This document shows, one piece after another, positions 1-11,813 of a stretch of 64,000 nucleotides of DNA. The translations under genes and the position numbers were made by a program. The stretch lies in NCBI GenBank assembly GCA_961205875.1, contig OY540820.1, forward strand, positions 4,464,001 to 4,528,000, in the 5' to 3' direction. The DNA comes from Sialis fuliginosa (lineage: Eukaryota; Arthropoda; Insecta; Megaloptera; Sialidae). Every line of letters begins with the position of its first letter. Position 1 is the stretch's first letter. A model generated the notes under the pieces. The model had not been told where the DNA came from and did no database searches. It saw only the letters and a list, made by a program, of their open reading frames with translations.

Positions 1-1330
1 ACGGATTTAGCTAATTTTTATTGTAATTGTTCCTCTTTATGTGAGCATTCTCATGCCCAATTATTATTATTAATAGTAATATATTAATAATTAGTTGACA
101 GTTTTTGAAAAAAAATTATTTTCAATTTTTCAAAAATATTTTTTTTCCAGAAATTTTGTGTTTTATTAAGTTCAAATTGTGGTAGAATATAGAAGTCGAA
201 AAGGTGTATATCAGGTAATATTTTCATGAATCTGCGCATACTCTATCAAGTCAAAAAAAAAATTTATTTTAAAAAAAAGTTTTTTTTGGTTGTAGTTGAG
301 TGACAACTTCAGATGAAATAATCTTCATACTTCATACTTCATACACCCTACAAAGTCTGAAAAGAATCGAAGTGGTAGAACATACTTAAAAAAAATTAAA
401 ATCAATAGAAGTCAATATTACATGTACAAATGTTATAGAAATAATGTAATGTAAAAATAATATAGAAATGATATAAAACCCGTTATTTAAATAAAATTAA
501 CTCTAAATATTCAATAAGAACGGAAGAAAATTTTAAATTTCACATAAGGGTTAGCATGCAACAATTAAATATGTTAATTTTGTTCAAAAGTCTGCCAAGA
601 ATAAGAAAATTATTGTTTGGACGCCATATTGGTCGCCATCATTCATATTGAACTTCCGGTCAATATTTCTTTATTTCTTTATTTCAAAATATCTTTAATA
701 GCTTTGTTTGCAAAATGTTACACGAAGTACTTCAAGAAACTCAATTTCATGTAAAGTGGCCTGAACTACATGTGTATATCACCATAAGAAATGTATGTAT
801 GTCCAAGACGGTAACACATACGGGCAGTGGGAGACAGAAGCGTTCTTATTGAATATTTAGAGTTAATTTTATTTAAATAACGGTTTTTATATCATTTCTA
901 TATTATTTTTATTTTACATTATTTCAATAACATTTGTACATGTTAATATTGACTTCTATTGATTTTATTTTTTTTCAAGTATGTTCTACCACTTCGATTC
1001 TTTTCAGACTTTGTAGGGTGTAATACTAAAATATGAAGATTATTTCATGAAATATTTGAAGTTGTCACTCAACTACAACCCAAAAAAATTTTTTTTACAA
1101 AATTTCAGTATAGGCAACTTTTTGATAATATTATCTGATATGCACCTTTCTAACTTCTACATTGTACCACAGTTTGAACTTAATCCAAAAAAAAATTCTT
1201 AAAAAATAATATTTGTGAAAAATTTAAAATATTTTTTTTTCAAAAACCATCAACTTTTAGAGGCTAATAATTGGACATGAGAATGCTCACATAAAGAGCA
1301 ACATTCACAATAAAAATTAGCCAAATCCGT
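1..1330. repeat. Large inverted repeat (fold-back element), left end cut by window
   Basis: Arms at about 1-522 and 841-1330 are reverse complements of each other. The outermost block reads ACGGATTTAGCTAA on the left and its complement ending CCAAATCCGT on the right, and the inner ends meet at TCAATAAGAACG and CGTTCTTATTGA. The spacer of about 318 bp (523-840) is not palindromic. The right arm is followed by GCTGAGG, so the left terminus probably lies just outside the window and the target duplication cannot be read. No ORF of note lies inside. A transcript through it would fold into a hairpin of about 500 bp. Confidence 0.85.
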
Positions 1331-2188
1331 GCTGAGGCTGATTTCACATTGCTACCCGGCTACAGCCTTTAAAATTTGCCACTCTCACTATCTCGTATAA
1401 AAAATTCCCGTGGGACCCACGGTAGTTTTATTTTTTATTTATTTACGCTCAAATATTAATGCAATATATTTAAAATGATGTGACAAAAATGATGAAATTA
1501 ATGAATGAATTTGTGGAGTAGTTAATATAGAATATACATATAAAAACAATGCCAAGATTCAAGAAACATATCAACAAAAATAAAAATACATCGTTATAAA
1601 TCTTCGTTGAGTATAATTATTTACACAAAGAAAGCAGGGTTTATTTAAATTAGAATGAACACATTCTATAAATACACGAACAAATATCCAATGTAAACAT
1701 TTCTAATTTTATCAGAGTGTTATAAAAAAGTAGGAAAGTAGCAAACACCCGATAAATATTATCAATACGCATAATAAACTGTTGAATTGCCAGCGGGTTT
1801 TAATTTATATATGTATGTATATGCAGGCTGGAGGTATTGTACAAATATTATTATAATATTGCTCCGAATATAACGGTTTTCAAATAGGAAAATTCAAGAG
1901 ATTTTCCAAATATTGGTACAATGCTGAGACGAGATAAATAGAGTAATCCGGAAATTTTTGCCATATGTTTTTTTAATGAATTGCAAAGATTAGGCTAAAA
2001 AAATAATAAAAGCATTTAACAGTGTTTTTTTATTGTTCAATTTTAAATTATTCAATATTAAAAGTAGTAAAAATCAGCTTGCATTTAAAACGAGAGCGTT
2101 TGTGACTTAATTAGCCGTGTTCTGTTCAGCTGTTAATGTTGTTTGTATAGAACGTTTCAACGCGCAAGTTATAAAAACAAGAAAAATA
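1331..2188. other. Anonymous AT-rich DNA
   Basis: No coding region or repeat with readable termini. The one local structure is a perfect short hairpin CCGTGGGACCCACGG at 1408-1422. The last part could hold the 5' leader of the putative exon that follows, but no core promoter motif stands out. Confidence 0.5.
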
Positions 2189-2312
2189 ATGAAAATGAGC
2201 CGAAATTCTCAAATTGGATTCGTGCAAGCGAAGTCGGACAATCTTCCGATTGTTGACGTTCAAATGGTGTCGAGTTATTTTGCTGGCAGTCGCGAGGAGT
2301 CAAAGCGCAAAG
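2189..2312 (+). CDS. Putative first coding exon, SWIM/YqaJ-associated insect protein (fragment)
   Basis: An ATG at 2189 (second ATG at 2195, better match to the family start) opens a frame that reads MKMSRNSQIGFVQAKSDNLP and then IVDVQMVSSYFAGSREES. It reaches AAAG followed by GTAAAC, a plausible phase-1 donor at 2313. The block with IGFV.AK..NLP.VDV.MVS..F resembles, from memory, the N terminus of a multicopy family of uncharacterised aphid and other arthropod proteins with a SWIM zinc finger and a YqaJ nuclease-like domain, often linked to mobile DNA. The base composition is clearly less AT-biased than its surroundings, which supports coding. No downstream exon with the expected SWIM cysteines and histidine was found in the next several kb, so this is either a gene with long introns or a stranded fragment. 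Reading through the donor gives an 80-residue frame to 2359 if unspliced from the upstream TTC frame. Confidence 0.4.
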
Positions 2313-2500
2313 GTAAACAACAATGGGACAATAGTGATAAAATATGTGTAAATAAATAATATGCAAATATGACCTGCAAAACATTAATCCTTATCGAAAT
2401 AAATGATTTCATCGTCATAAGTACTTAATTTAGATATAATTTGCCCTTTACAGCATCCAATTTGGTCTTTTAGTTTAGGAAATAACTTGAATTATACATA

Positions 2501-2980
2501 TACAGAGTGAGTCATATCAGGTGGAACAAACTTGAACTGTGCATTGATAAATATATTTTAAGCAAAAAACATTATATGAACATGTGTCCGGAAATTATTT
2601 GTTAGAGAGCTACAGCCCTCCAAAGATTTTATTCAAAATTAGTTTTTATTTAATATCTTGAGAACTCATTGTGATACAGTAATGAAATTTGATGCAAGGT
2701 TTAGTATTAACAAGTGTTATCTATATCCAGTATCAACCAATAGTAATTTTGACCAGGGTTGTGTGGGCCCAGGGGTGCCGTCGATTTTTCTCGAGTATTT
2801 TATTGTTCTTTAATTTTTTCGTGAGTTAGACGTTTTAATATGATTATGTAACACAAAATACACAAAAATATACTTTGCTCATTTATCATAGGATAAACCG
2901 TTTACGAGAAATATCGATGCAAAAGAAAGCATGCAGAATTTTACTTAATACGGATGCTTCAAATTACACAAAATAAATTT
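2501..2980 (+). repeat. Dispersed repeat, copy 1 (partner at 53613)
   Basis: Shares two long near-identical blocks with 53613..53990: one starting TACAGAGT and containing AAGCAAAAAACATTATAT and AACATGTGTCCGGAA, and a second containing GATAAACCGTTTACGAGAAA. The middle (about 2715-2870) differs between copies. Termini and superfamily are not clear. Confidence 0.7.
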
Positions 2981-2990
2981 ATATTGTTAT

Positions 2991-4532
2991 TCTATGATTA
3001 AAGGTAAGAAAAAAGTTCATGTACATATATCACCTAATAAACGTCCTCTTAGACCTATTGCCAGTTCTATTACTGTTGCAAGTACTTTACTAACATAACT
3101 AAAAAGCGATAGTTTAAATGGCTATTTGTTGATAAGGGTGAACTTTTGGAGGTATATGTATAAAAAAATGTTGTCTTATTTTTGTTAGTTATTATTACGA
3201 CAATAATTAATCGTGTTTGTACTTAATTCAACTATATTTTTTTCAAAAATCCTAAACAATAATTCTGTAGTTCACGCGAGCGAAGTTAATCTGGTATGTG
3301 TTGTACTTGGCGGGCAGATAATTTTTACAGAAGTTTATTACACTCACAACAGAGTTGATTCAAAGGTTTCATAGTGTAGGTGGTTTGGTTGACCTGATCA
3401 AAGGAAGTATTCAATTGTCGTCATATTTCATCAGTTTGTGATTTTCTTTGTATGGTCAAAATCCATTATCATTATGTTGTCTTTGTTACATTGAACTAAA
3501 ATGATGGGTCTCTGTTTAATGTCAGAATATGGTATTTATTTTATGTATGTATTGTGATTGAGGGCATGATTTGGTGTGTGGGTATCAGTGACGCACCGGA
3601 AAAAAATCGAAACTTGAAAGACAAAACTTTTGAGCGTGACTACTTTAAGCTGAAACTTACCACCTATTTTATCTAAAATTGTGTCATTTTGATAATTCAT
3701 ATAGATACTTTCATTAAAACTAAAAACGAAAAATAATGAGAAAAATATTCCATTTACCCGTTGTTTATGCTAATTAGATTGAACTCGTTTTATGCAAAAT
3801 CTATTTTTCCAAAATCGAACCGTTTACATTTACATGAAAATTTATTGATATAGGTTTCCGATTTAGGGATAGAAATGGTTTCTACTTTTTATTCAAATCT
3901 TAAAACTGTTTACAAATATTTTATTCACAATCAAATTTTTATAGTCGTGTAATCTTATTACATTTAGGTATATATATGTATTCAGAATATTATCGAAGAA
4001 AACTTGAATTTTTTTATTACTTTTTTATACTAAAAGAGTTTTTTACTTCTATGTTCTCAAAGAAATGGAAGTATTGTAATAACGTCGAAAAATCGTGTCC
4101 AAGATAAGGGCTATATAAGTATACATACCAAAATAATATTACAACATCTTGTAGATAATTTACAGTAATAAATTACACACACTAGCTTATAAACAGTACG
4201 AAAGGTGTTAGTTTAAGATGATATACAGACATTCATGCACATTGAATATACGTTGTTACGTTTCATTACCCGATTAATTAGTGATCAATAACATGTTTGA
4301 TATTTGCTAACTACATACTGAGGCTAGCTTTGTTGATGTATTGGATAACTGCTATTGACATTTACCTATATTATGTAGTCCTGTACCTACATATATTGCA
4401 ATAATAATATTTTGTTACATATGTTATGTCGATCTTATTAGTTTAATATGAATATGCTATTTATAACATTATATTACTTGATAGATGGATAAATAAATAT
4501 AACTCATATTAACACGTTATATGTATGTAGGA
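2991..4532. other. Anonymous AT-rich DNA with a Helitron-like tail near 3225-3295
   Basis: The stretch at 3225-3295 (TTTTTTTCAAAAATCCTAAA, then TTCACGCGAGCGAAGTTAAT) matches 53220..53290 and ends in a decayed hairpin of the type seen at Helitron 3' ends. From 3300 to 4532 I see no gene and no repeat with readable ends. Confidence 0.4.
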
Positions 4533-4560
4533 CAGCGATTCTCAACCAATGGGGCGCACC
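4533..4560 (+). mobile_element. hAT left-terminus remnant
   Basis: CAGCGATTCTCAACCAATGG has the CAG start and the C.GNGGTTCTCAACC-like phrase typical of hAT termini. No matching right end was found, so this is a truncated relic. The next 330 bp are anonymous. Confidence 0.45.
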
Positions 4561-4890
4561 CTCATAGAGACACATTCGCATTTATAATATTAGTATGGAT
4601 TTTACACGCAGAGAAAAAACATGGTTGTGACATGATCGCAGCAACATAACTTTTTTGTATGTATAATATATTGGTTACTATGAAAATAGTTAATACTTGT
4701 AATAATTTCATATTTTTCAGAATGATTACCGTAAAAATTAAATTATTATAGAAAACATTTCTTTTTTGTAAGTACTATGTTACATTATCACCAGAAATTT
4801 AAGTTGCTGCAGAAAAAGTATGATTCTGGTAACATAATATTAATTTGACATTTATGATTCCAGTAATCATTTGCTTTACAACAATGATTT

Positions 4891-5741
4891 CAGGGCCGTA
4901 ACTACCACCGGGGCAGCCGGGGCTGTGCCCCGGGGCCCCCGAGTTTAGGGGGGGCCCGAAAAAGGAAGATATTTTTTTTACTAAATCGGTAAAAAAGTTT
5001 TAAGTTAGTCATTTTGTTTCAACACGGAGAAAATTTTTCAAAAACAAAAACTCAAAAAAAATTGTTTAACACATTTACAGAATTATCTTTAGCGCCATCT
5101 CATAGTACATAAAAAATTTACAAAAAAAGAATGTCCCTCTACCATTTGTTGCACACAAGATATCAACGAGTCAGTTTTTATTTTTAAATGTGTTTTTAGC
5201 CGTTTTGATTTGAAACATATTTACATATTTCTAATCATAAGGAATATCTTCCCCCAAAATTTTATTAAAATCGATTTTATTTTTCGTAAATAGGTTCTGT
5301 AATAAAATTATTAAATTTTTAAAAATTTAGTTTTATAGGGAAATTCTTAACATGAATATTAAAATGATTTTTTTATTTTTACATTTCGGCCAATAGAATT
5401 GAAGATATTTAAAAAAATCGTATACGAAATACCGTAAAAATGGTCGTTTTTTCAACAAGGTACAAAATGTTTTATTAATATGACTGTACTATATCGAGTT
5501 TTATGCAGCTCGATATGAGAAATTATTGTTTGTTTTTTCAAAAAAATTATTTACTGGTATAGTTTTCATTGTTTACAAAAAATATTAATAACTAAAATTT
5601 GAAAGCATTCAAATTTTTAATGAAAAACTTATTTTTTCGAAAATAGTCACATACTTCAAAATTGTTCAAAAAAAATTTTATAAGGGGGGCCCCTCGATCA
5701 CCTGCTGCCCCGGGGCCCCCGAGCCTCTAGTTACGGCCCTG
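4891..5741. mobile_element. Non-autonomous hAT element with perfect 8-bp target duplication
   Basis: Starts CAGGGCCGTAACTACC and ends GTTACGGCCCTG, giving matched terminal inverted repeats. It is flanked by an exact duplication, AATGATTT at 4883-4890 and 5742-5749. CAG termini plus an 8-bp duplication are diagnostic of hAT elements. The 851-bp interior is AT-rich apart from GC-rich blocks just inside each end and encodes no transposase. A second member keeps only its left end at 19991. Confidence 0.95.
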
Positions 5742-5749
5742 AATGATTT

Positions 5750-6181
5750 CCTTGATAAACAATCGTTTGTTTTGATTTTTATACGATACCCTATAGTTGA
5801 CGTAATATAAATATGATTAGAACAACCATTAGGTATAGTCACTATACCAAGTAATATGTTCAAAGTTATTTTTTAAGTGTAACGTGGTCATGTGCAGTGT
5901 GAGTTTATAGAGGCGGAATCCTTTCATTTTTTTCAGTTCTTATTTTATATTCTATTAATTAAGTACGCTGGTAAAATGTTCCTACAGTAAAGTTTGTAAA
6001 GTGAAAGATATATGCAAAGTGTTTTAAATACTGCATATTACACCTAAAGTGAGTGAATTATATTTTTGTTATGAGTTTGTCTAAAAACAGTTTTGTTTTG
6101 TGTCAATCTACTTTAAATACGGAGGCAGAACTTTATTAATAACAAATAAAAAAATGAATAGAAACAACATGATTCATACAT
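5750..6181. other. Anonymous AT-rich DNA
   Basis: No gene or repeat with readable ends was seen between the hAT element and the minisatellite. Confidence 0.5.
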
Positions 6182-6385
6182 ATTATGTTATCGTCCTCTA
6201 AACAAGATGGTTGCATTCAACATATTATGTTCTCGACAATAAAACAACATGGTTGCATCCAAAATATTATGTTCTCGTCAACGAAACAATATGATTGCAT
6301 CCAAAATATTATGTTCTCGTCAACGAAACAATATGGTTGCATCAAACATATTATTTTCTCGACACTAATAATGTATGGTAGTCAC
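6182..6385 (+). repeat. 42-bp minisatellite, about 4.8 units, open in one frame
   Basis: Units start at 6182, 6224, 6266 and 6308, with a partial fifth. The unit begins ATTATGTTCTCGTCAACGAA and ends GTTGCATCCAAAAT. Because 42 is a multiple of three, one frame stays open and would give a 14-residue repeat (IMFSSTKQYGCIQN and variants). I treat the frame as a by-product of the repeat: there is no signal peptide or splice context and the flanks are not coding-like. Confidence 0.85.
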
Positions 6386-6941
6386 AAAAGAGAAGTTATC
6401 ATTATATGGTTATAATTATGATTCCTGCAATAAAGATTACAATCATATTATTATGCTCTCAAAACATTATTGTCGAAGTTGAGTTGAAAATCAAAAATTT
6501 GGAAAAATCGGCCATGTGCGTCCCGAGAAAATTGTATAATTGTGCATTTTTGATACATTTCGAGTGTATCGCTACACTGTTTTTGAAATATCTCCGGTTC
6601 TATAAGTCGTAGGAAAAAAAAAATACTTATAAGTTAATAGACTATAGAACTGTATAGTGTATAGGTAGCGTTACTTTTCAAACGCATCCTAACTTCAAAA
6701 ATAAAAAAATTGTCGAAAAACTTTTTTTATCACTAATAATTCAAAAATTAACGTAAAAATGAAAGGATTTTTACGAAAAAAAGAGGAAATATGTATTTTT
6801 GTTACAAATACGTGATAAAATTTGATTTTTACACCCACAATCGGCTATATTTGAAAATATGGAAAAGCTCGCCATTTAATGAGAAAACGTCGTAGGGTAA
6901 TTTTTTTTTGTTAATTGTAGACTTTTTATGTACTTTCTTGT
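6386..6941. other. Anonymous AT-rich DNA
   Basis: Homopolymer-rich sequence without a supportable gene. Confidence 0.5.
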
Positions 6942-7248
6942 GAACATATGCCAAAATCTGTTAAATAAATTAAAATATCGTAAATGATGTATAAACTAAT
7001 GCTCGATCAAGGCCACGTGCGCGTAATATATGCGTTTATACTACATTTTAATATAGATGTTTTGTGTAATTCTAATATTGCATCTTTTTTATGTTATTGC
7101 AAATGACTTTTATTATTATGTGAACGTGATTCTACTGGAATTGCGTTTTTTTAGGCTTTTATTCGCAGTAGTGGCCAAATATAACATTTTTTAATAAAAA
7201 AAAAAACGATATTTTAACATATTTAACAGATTTTGGCATATGTGCACA
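6942..7248. repeat. Short fold-back repeat
   Basis: Left arm 6942-6980 contains ATATGCCAAAATCTGTTAAA; right arm 7207-7248 contains its complement TTAACAGATTTTGGCATAT. The interior has GGCCACGTGCGCG on one side and GTGGCC on the other, a weak second pairing. Superfamily unknown. Confidence 0.65.
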
Positions 7249-7264
7249 ATTTAAAAAAATAAAA

Positions 7265-7851
7265 TGAAAAAGCTATTACAGACAATTTGGTCTATTCGGG
7301 AATTGTCATTTTTACTATTCTTAAGTTAGCAATACGTTCTGTGATTTTTGACAGCTTTCTATGATTTTGCAATGTCGAATTTGTACTTCTTTGATTGTAT
7401 GAGTTGTTAAAATATCAAAAAATACAAAAACAAGAATAAATGAATTAATTTTTTTAAATTGATATTCTATTACACATTTATAACATTTGAATACTTTTTC
7501 GAGGTGACTTCAATTTCCGCGCCAACGCTGATTGGTCAATGAGTGCGGTATTAGTCGCCGTTCCCCTATGTATTCTATCTGACCTAACCTCAAATCTATA
7601 GATATGATTTTCGTTGCGTTCGTAACATGCAATGAATATCAAAAAAATTAAAATCTTTTGAAAAATATTGTACAGTCAATGAGATGAATACAAAAATAAA
7701 TGCTCTAATTCATTCTACAAAAAATTTTAAAAATATGTTCGTTTATGCAATGACTCGATAATGGTGGGAGGTGAAGGAGGAGAAAAAATTACGAATAAAC
7801 GAATCTCGGTATTTCAGATAAACGAGACTTCGAATAAACGAGTCCCGACTG
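7265..7851 (+). mobile_element. Right half of a pogo/Tigger-like palindromic element
   Basis: Matches the right half of the complete copy at 40794..41621 and ends CGAGTCCCGACTG before TA. The left half is missing or too decayed to see. Like the complete copy it includes the phrase CAACGCTGATTGGTCAA, which contains an inverted CCAAT box. Confidence 0.75.
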
Positions 7852-7853
7852 TA

Positions 7854-8980
7854 TTTGTCATAAATATGGTTTAGAATAATAGTTTGCTCCGATTTTGGTT
7901 GTCCGCGTTAAGAGTATAAACTATGGTTCAATTATAAAATTCTTCAGACTTTCTGATGTTTGATAATTAACGATCTACATAAATACATATAAGTATTAAA
8001 CAAAACAAAAATTCAAATAAAAGTTGTTCGTTATAAAATTCCCTACAACCTCCATTTTGGAAAAATAAAAATAAATCATTTGATTATTCGCTACGCTGAA
8101 AATAATGGCTGAAAACATGCTTTTTTTAAGCTGTAATAATTAATAAAGCTTAATTTTTTAAGTTGATATCCTTGAAAAATAAACATTTTGTAGTACAGAA
8201 CATTCACTGAAAATTTTGACCTGATAACTTCAATTAATATTGTTTTATTAATTTGTTAATAAGTGAATCATCTTTGTCTTTGATTAACAATAAAACGTTT
8301 ATTTTTGTACAACTGTTTGTATGTGTTCCTGAACTATAACTATTGTCAATAAGTAAGTTTTATATTACGGTACGAAACCCTCAGGGTGCGAGTCCTACTC
8401 GCACTTGTCCGTGTTTTTTCTATATTTTATCAGTTAGCTAGAAACATTTGTTTTATGTATATAATTAAAAACACGTTCACTCAGTATTGCCTATAAGAAA
8501 GTCCCGTGGCATACATGAAAACTTTTTGAATACATCTATGAATACACTGTTAAATTCTTTGAACGTATTCATGTACAACATGAAACTGAAACATGAATGA
8601 AAATGTGTGTTTTTGAAGACGCTTCAATGCCTTCAATACATTACAAAACTCTATTACTGAAAAAATCGCGTTTGAAATGTAAAGTACCTATGTATATGTT
8701 TTTCTCTTTTTGAATCGAATTTCAACAGTTCCATTGTGTAGATCAGTTGAAATACAGTATTTAAAAAAAGAGAGGTAGGTATGATATATATAATTGTATA
8801 CGAAGTATTGAAATAAGACCGATACTAAGAAATAAATTGAAATGAATCGAGTTTTAAAGAAAAATGTTTACTATGACAGCTTTTGGGTTTAATAACCCTA
8901 TTAGATGGTAATACTCACGTAATCTTGGGATAGATTTGAAAGGCCTCATCATCCTTAATCCTTAATTCTTAATACATATA
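7854..8980. other. Anonymous DNA with two small repeat relics
   Basis: At 8375-8400 a hairpin GTGCGAGTCCTACTCGCAC follows ACGAAACCCTC, a phrase common in insect transposon tails. About 8817-8940 is an old relative of 45245..45360 (shared AAATGTTTA, TTTTAGGGTTTAA-like and ATGGTAATA phrases in the same order). No gene. Confidence 0.45.
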
Positions 8981-9802
8981 CAGGATGGGGCATTTAAAGT
9001 GTTACATTTTATTATCTCAGAACCATCGCATATTTGAAAAAAATGTTTCAACCAAAAAATGTTTGGTTGTAAGAGGGAAATCGATTAGTAATATTTATTT
9101 GTTATTTTAACGTGGTCTACAAGGATATTTGAAGAACAACATCATTTTTTTAAATAGTAGCCTATAGTTTTTATTTAGTGATTTTATTCTAAACTTTTTT
9201 TTAAATAACCTTAACTGTACAGGATATCTAACAAAATAATGTCGAGATTTTTAACATTAAAAAAAAATTTACTCAGAAATCATCAACGTTAGAGAAAAAG
9301 TGCAAGATACAAAAAATGTTTATTTTGGTTTAATAAAACTTGGAGAATTATTTTTTAAATTTAAAAACTTTTTTTTATTTATTTTATTTAAGCAAAAACA
9401 AAAAAAGATACAAAATGTTAAAAAAAATTTTAGAATAACTCTCCACGTTTCATTAGACCAAAATAAACATTTTTTGTATCTTGTACTTTTTCTTTAAAGT
9501 TGATGATTTCTGAGTAAAAAATTCTTGAATGTTTAAAATCTCGAAATTATTTTATTAGATATCTCGTAAAGTTAAGGTTCTTCAAAAAAAAGTTTTCAGT
9601 GAAAGATTCGGGGGTTTTCACGTAGAATAAAGTTACTAAATAAAAACTATAGGTTCCTATTTAAAAAAATGATGTTGCCCTTCAAATATCCTGGAAGACC
9701 ACGATAAAATAACAAATAAATATTACTATTCGATTACCCCCTCTCAATCAAACATTTTTTGGTTGAAATATTTTTTTCAAATATGCGATGGTTCTGAGAT
9801 AA
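8981..9802. mobile_element. Palindromic fold-back element, TA target, right tip lost
   Basis: Starts CAGGATGGGGCATTTAAAGT directly after TA. The left arm (8981 to about 9365) is complementary to the right arm (about 9425-9802); for example ACCATCGCATATTTG pairs with CAAATATGCGATGGT. The right arm stops about 30 bp short of the expected terminus, where a poly-C run begins at about 9812. Arms are nearly 400 bp with almost no spacer. It encodes nothing. Confidence 0.85.
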
Positions 9803-9805
9803 TTA

Positions 9806-10105
9806 TCTGTTGCCCCCCCCCCCCCTAGCTTGTGGACAAAAAGTAATAAGTAAATCAGTATTATTGTCCAAACAGGGATATTTCTAGACTTCTATGATGT
9901 CCATTGGGTTTTTGAACGTAAATTTATATTTTGGATCCAGAAAATCAAATATCAAAGGTTTTTTTTAATCACAATCTTTTATTTTTACATGTAAACTAAA
10001 ATATCAGGGAAAATTAAAAATAAAATGAAAACACCTAAAGGCAACAGTCGCAGTGCTGTCAACAGTGAAAACTGTGTTTTGTGTTAAAATAACTACCTAC
10101 AAAAG
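9806..10105 (+). repeat. Diverged partial copy of the adjacent hAT-like element
   Basis: The block starting with a poly-C run and CTAGCTTGTGGACAAAAAGT parallels 10140 onward (CCCCTAGTTCGTGAACTAAG). Both continue through AAATGAATCAG-like and AAATATCA-like phrases. It looks like an older or duplicated copy of the family at 10106..11034. Confidence 0.5.
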
Positions 10106-11034
10106 CATGGGCGTAGCCAGGCATGGGCAAGGGGTGACGCTTGCCCCTTCCCCTAGTTCGTGAACTAAGAGTAACAAATGAATCAGTTCATTGGCTAAAT
10201 ATTGACATTTTTAGATTCGAAAATTTAAATATCATTGTTTTTTTTATTGGAATCTCTTGTTTATAGCGGGTAAACTATTCATGTCAATGTCTTTTTATCC
10301 TTTTTATACAAAAAAAAAGTTTTTTTGATATTTCAACTATACATGTTTATTATCAATTCAAATTAGATCGATTTTTTACATTAAATAAAAAAAATATAAA
10401 TAAAAAAGAAACACCAAAATAGCAACGTAGAGTACCTACATTTTTGTAGAGGATTTTGTCTTCAAAAAGATATGCACATACATATAAATTTAATTTATTT
10501 AAAAAAATATGGCGAAAATAAAAGAAGAAATGAAAAAAAGAATGACTTTTCATTGTTACTTTTTGCGCACCTATCTAGAGATATAATAAATAATGAAAAT
10601 GTTAATTTTTTCATAGCTCTTTTACAATTCCTCGATAATAATCAAGAACACACCAAAAAATTGATTTATTAAGTTAATGAAAATCACGGATTTTCACGAG
10701 CCAAAGTTCCAAGTTGCAACGAAACGATAGAATTTAATTTAAGAAAAAAAGGATTTACCAAATTTTGTTTACATTAATGGCCATTTATCAGAGCCGTTCT
10801 TACACATTTCGAGGTCCCAGACGCCAAAAATTTGAGGCCCATTGAAAATATTTTTATTAAAAAAAATTTTTATAAAACTTTTTAGGTAAGGTTACCATAC
10901 TAATGTGAGAGCTTTTTATGCTCACCCCTTTCTCATTACCTCGAGGTCCTAGGCAAAACACGCCGACCAATCGGTTTCAAAAAGAAAAAAATTGCCCCCC
11001 CCCCCCTCAGAACAAAATCCTGGCTACGCCCATG
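10106..11034. mobile_element. hAT-like element with CATGGGCGTAGCCAGG termini
   Basis: Left end CATGGGCGTAGCCAGG at 10106 and exact complement CCTGGCTACGCCCATG at 11019-11034. GGCGTAGCCAGG next to a poly-C/poly-G tract is typical of degenerate hAT elements (C.GGGGCGTAGCCAGG). The flanks do not show a clean 8-bp duplication: the nearest shared word is TACCTAC, 5 bp outside each end. A further CAGAGCCGTTCTTACAC at 10791 may be the end of another nested hAT element. Confidence 0.7.
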
Positions 11035-11266
11035 ATTGTACCTACTGTTAAAATGTAGATTTTGTTGAACCTAGGTAGGAGAAATGGGAAAAATGTAATA
11101 ACCAATGAGTTTCGTGTCGCAAAATAATGATCAATCAATAATTCATTTAGATGGAATGAAATAAACTTTTCAAACAGTAAAACATTTAATTAACAAGAAG
11201 TGAGAAAAACAAAATTTAATGTAAACTTTTAAATTAGATCTTAAAGGCAAATTATTAAAAAAAAAA
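11035..11266. other. Short anonymous spacer
   Basis: AT-rich, no features. Confidence 0.4.
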
Positions 11267-11671
11267 GCATCTGCTAAGTAAATGCACAGTGCTTCCTCGT
11301 GCTAAATTCACAAACGATAGATAATTATTGAACAATTTAAATAAAAACCGATAAACTATTCAAATAAATTGTCTGCCATTGGTTAACGATTTAATGTTTA
11401 TACAATTTTACTAAAAAATATCAGTTCGAAATTTTTCTTAAGACACTCCTGATTATTTTTTCGTATATATTAAATTTTTTGGTTCTGTGGTTCATGAGTT
11501 ATGCGTGTGACAAGAAATCACTCGACAGACAGACAAACACGGAACGAAAAGTGTTTGTCTTGACCTGAAACGGAAAGATCAATTTAAAATTTTGAAATCG
11601 GAGGACAATTTTTTTGTCTCAATATAAAACGATCACAAAGCTTCTCGTATCTTCGATATTGCGAGGAAGCA
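11267..11671 (+). mobile_element. Family B copy 1, internally deleted
   Basis: Begins with the conserved lead GCATCTGCTAAGTAAATGCA, then GTGCTTCCTCGTGCTAAATT, and ends CTTCGATATTGCGAGGAAGCA. The short terminal inverted repeat is TGCTTCCTCG/CGAGGAAGCA. Compared with 15859..16637 about 370 bp of the centre is missing: the sequence jumps from AATTTTTTGG to GGTTCATGAGTTATGCGTGT. Confidence 0.85.
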
Positions 11672-11813
11672 AAAATGGTTGGTATACCGATACTCAAAAC
11701 TAAAAAAAATGTAGCCTTGAGTTTTATAGTTTATTATTTTAACTAAGATCATAATAATATCATTATGTTACTATTGTACTGTGCCATATGAAATTTTAAA
11801 TATGTAATATTAT

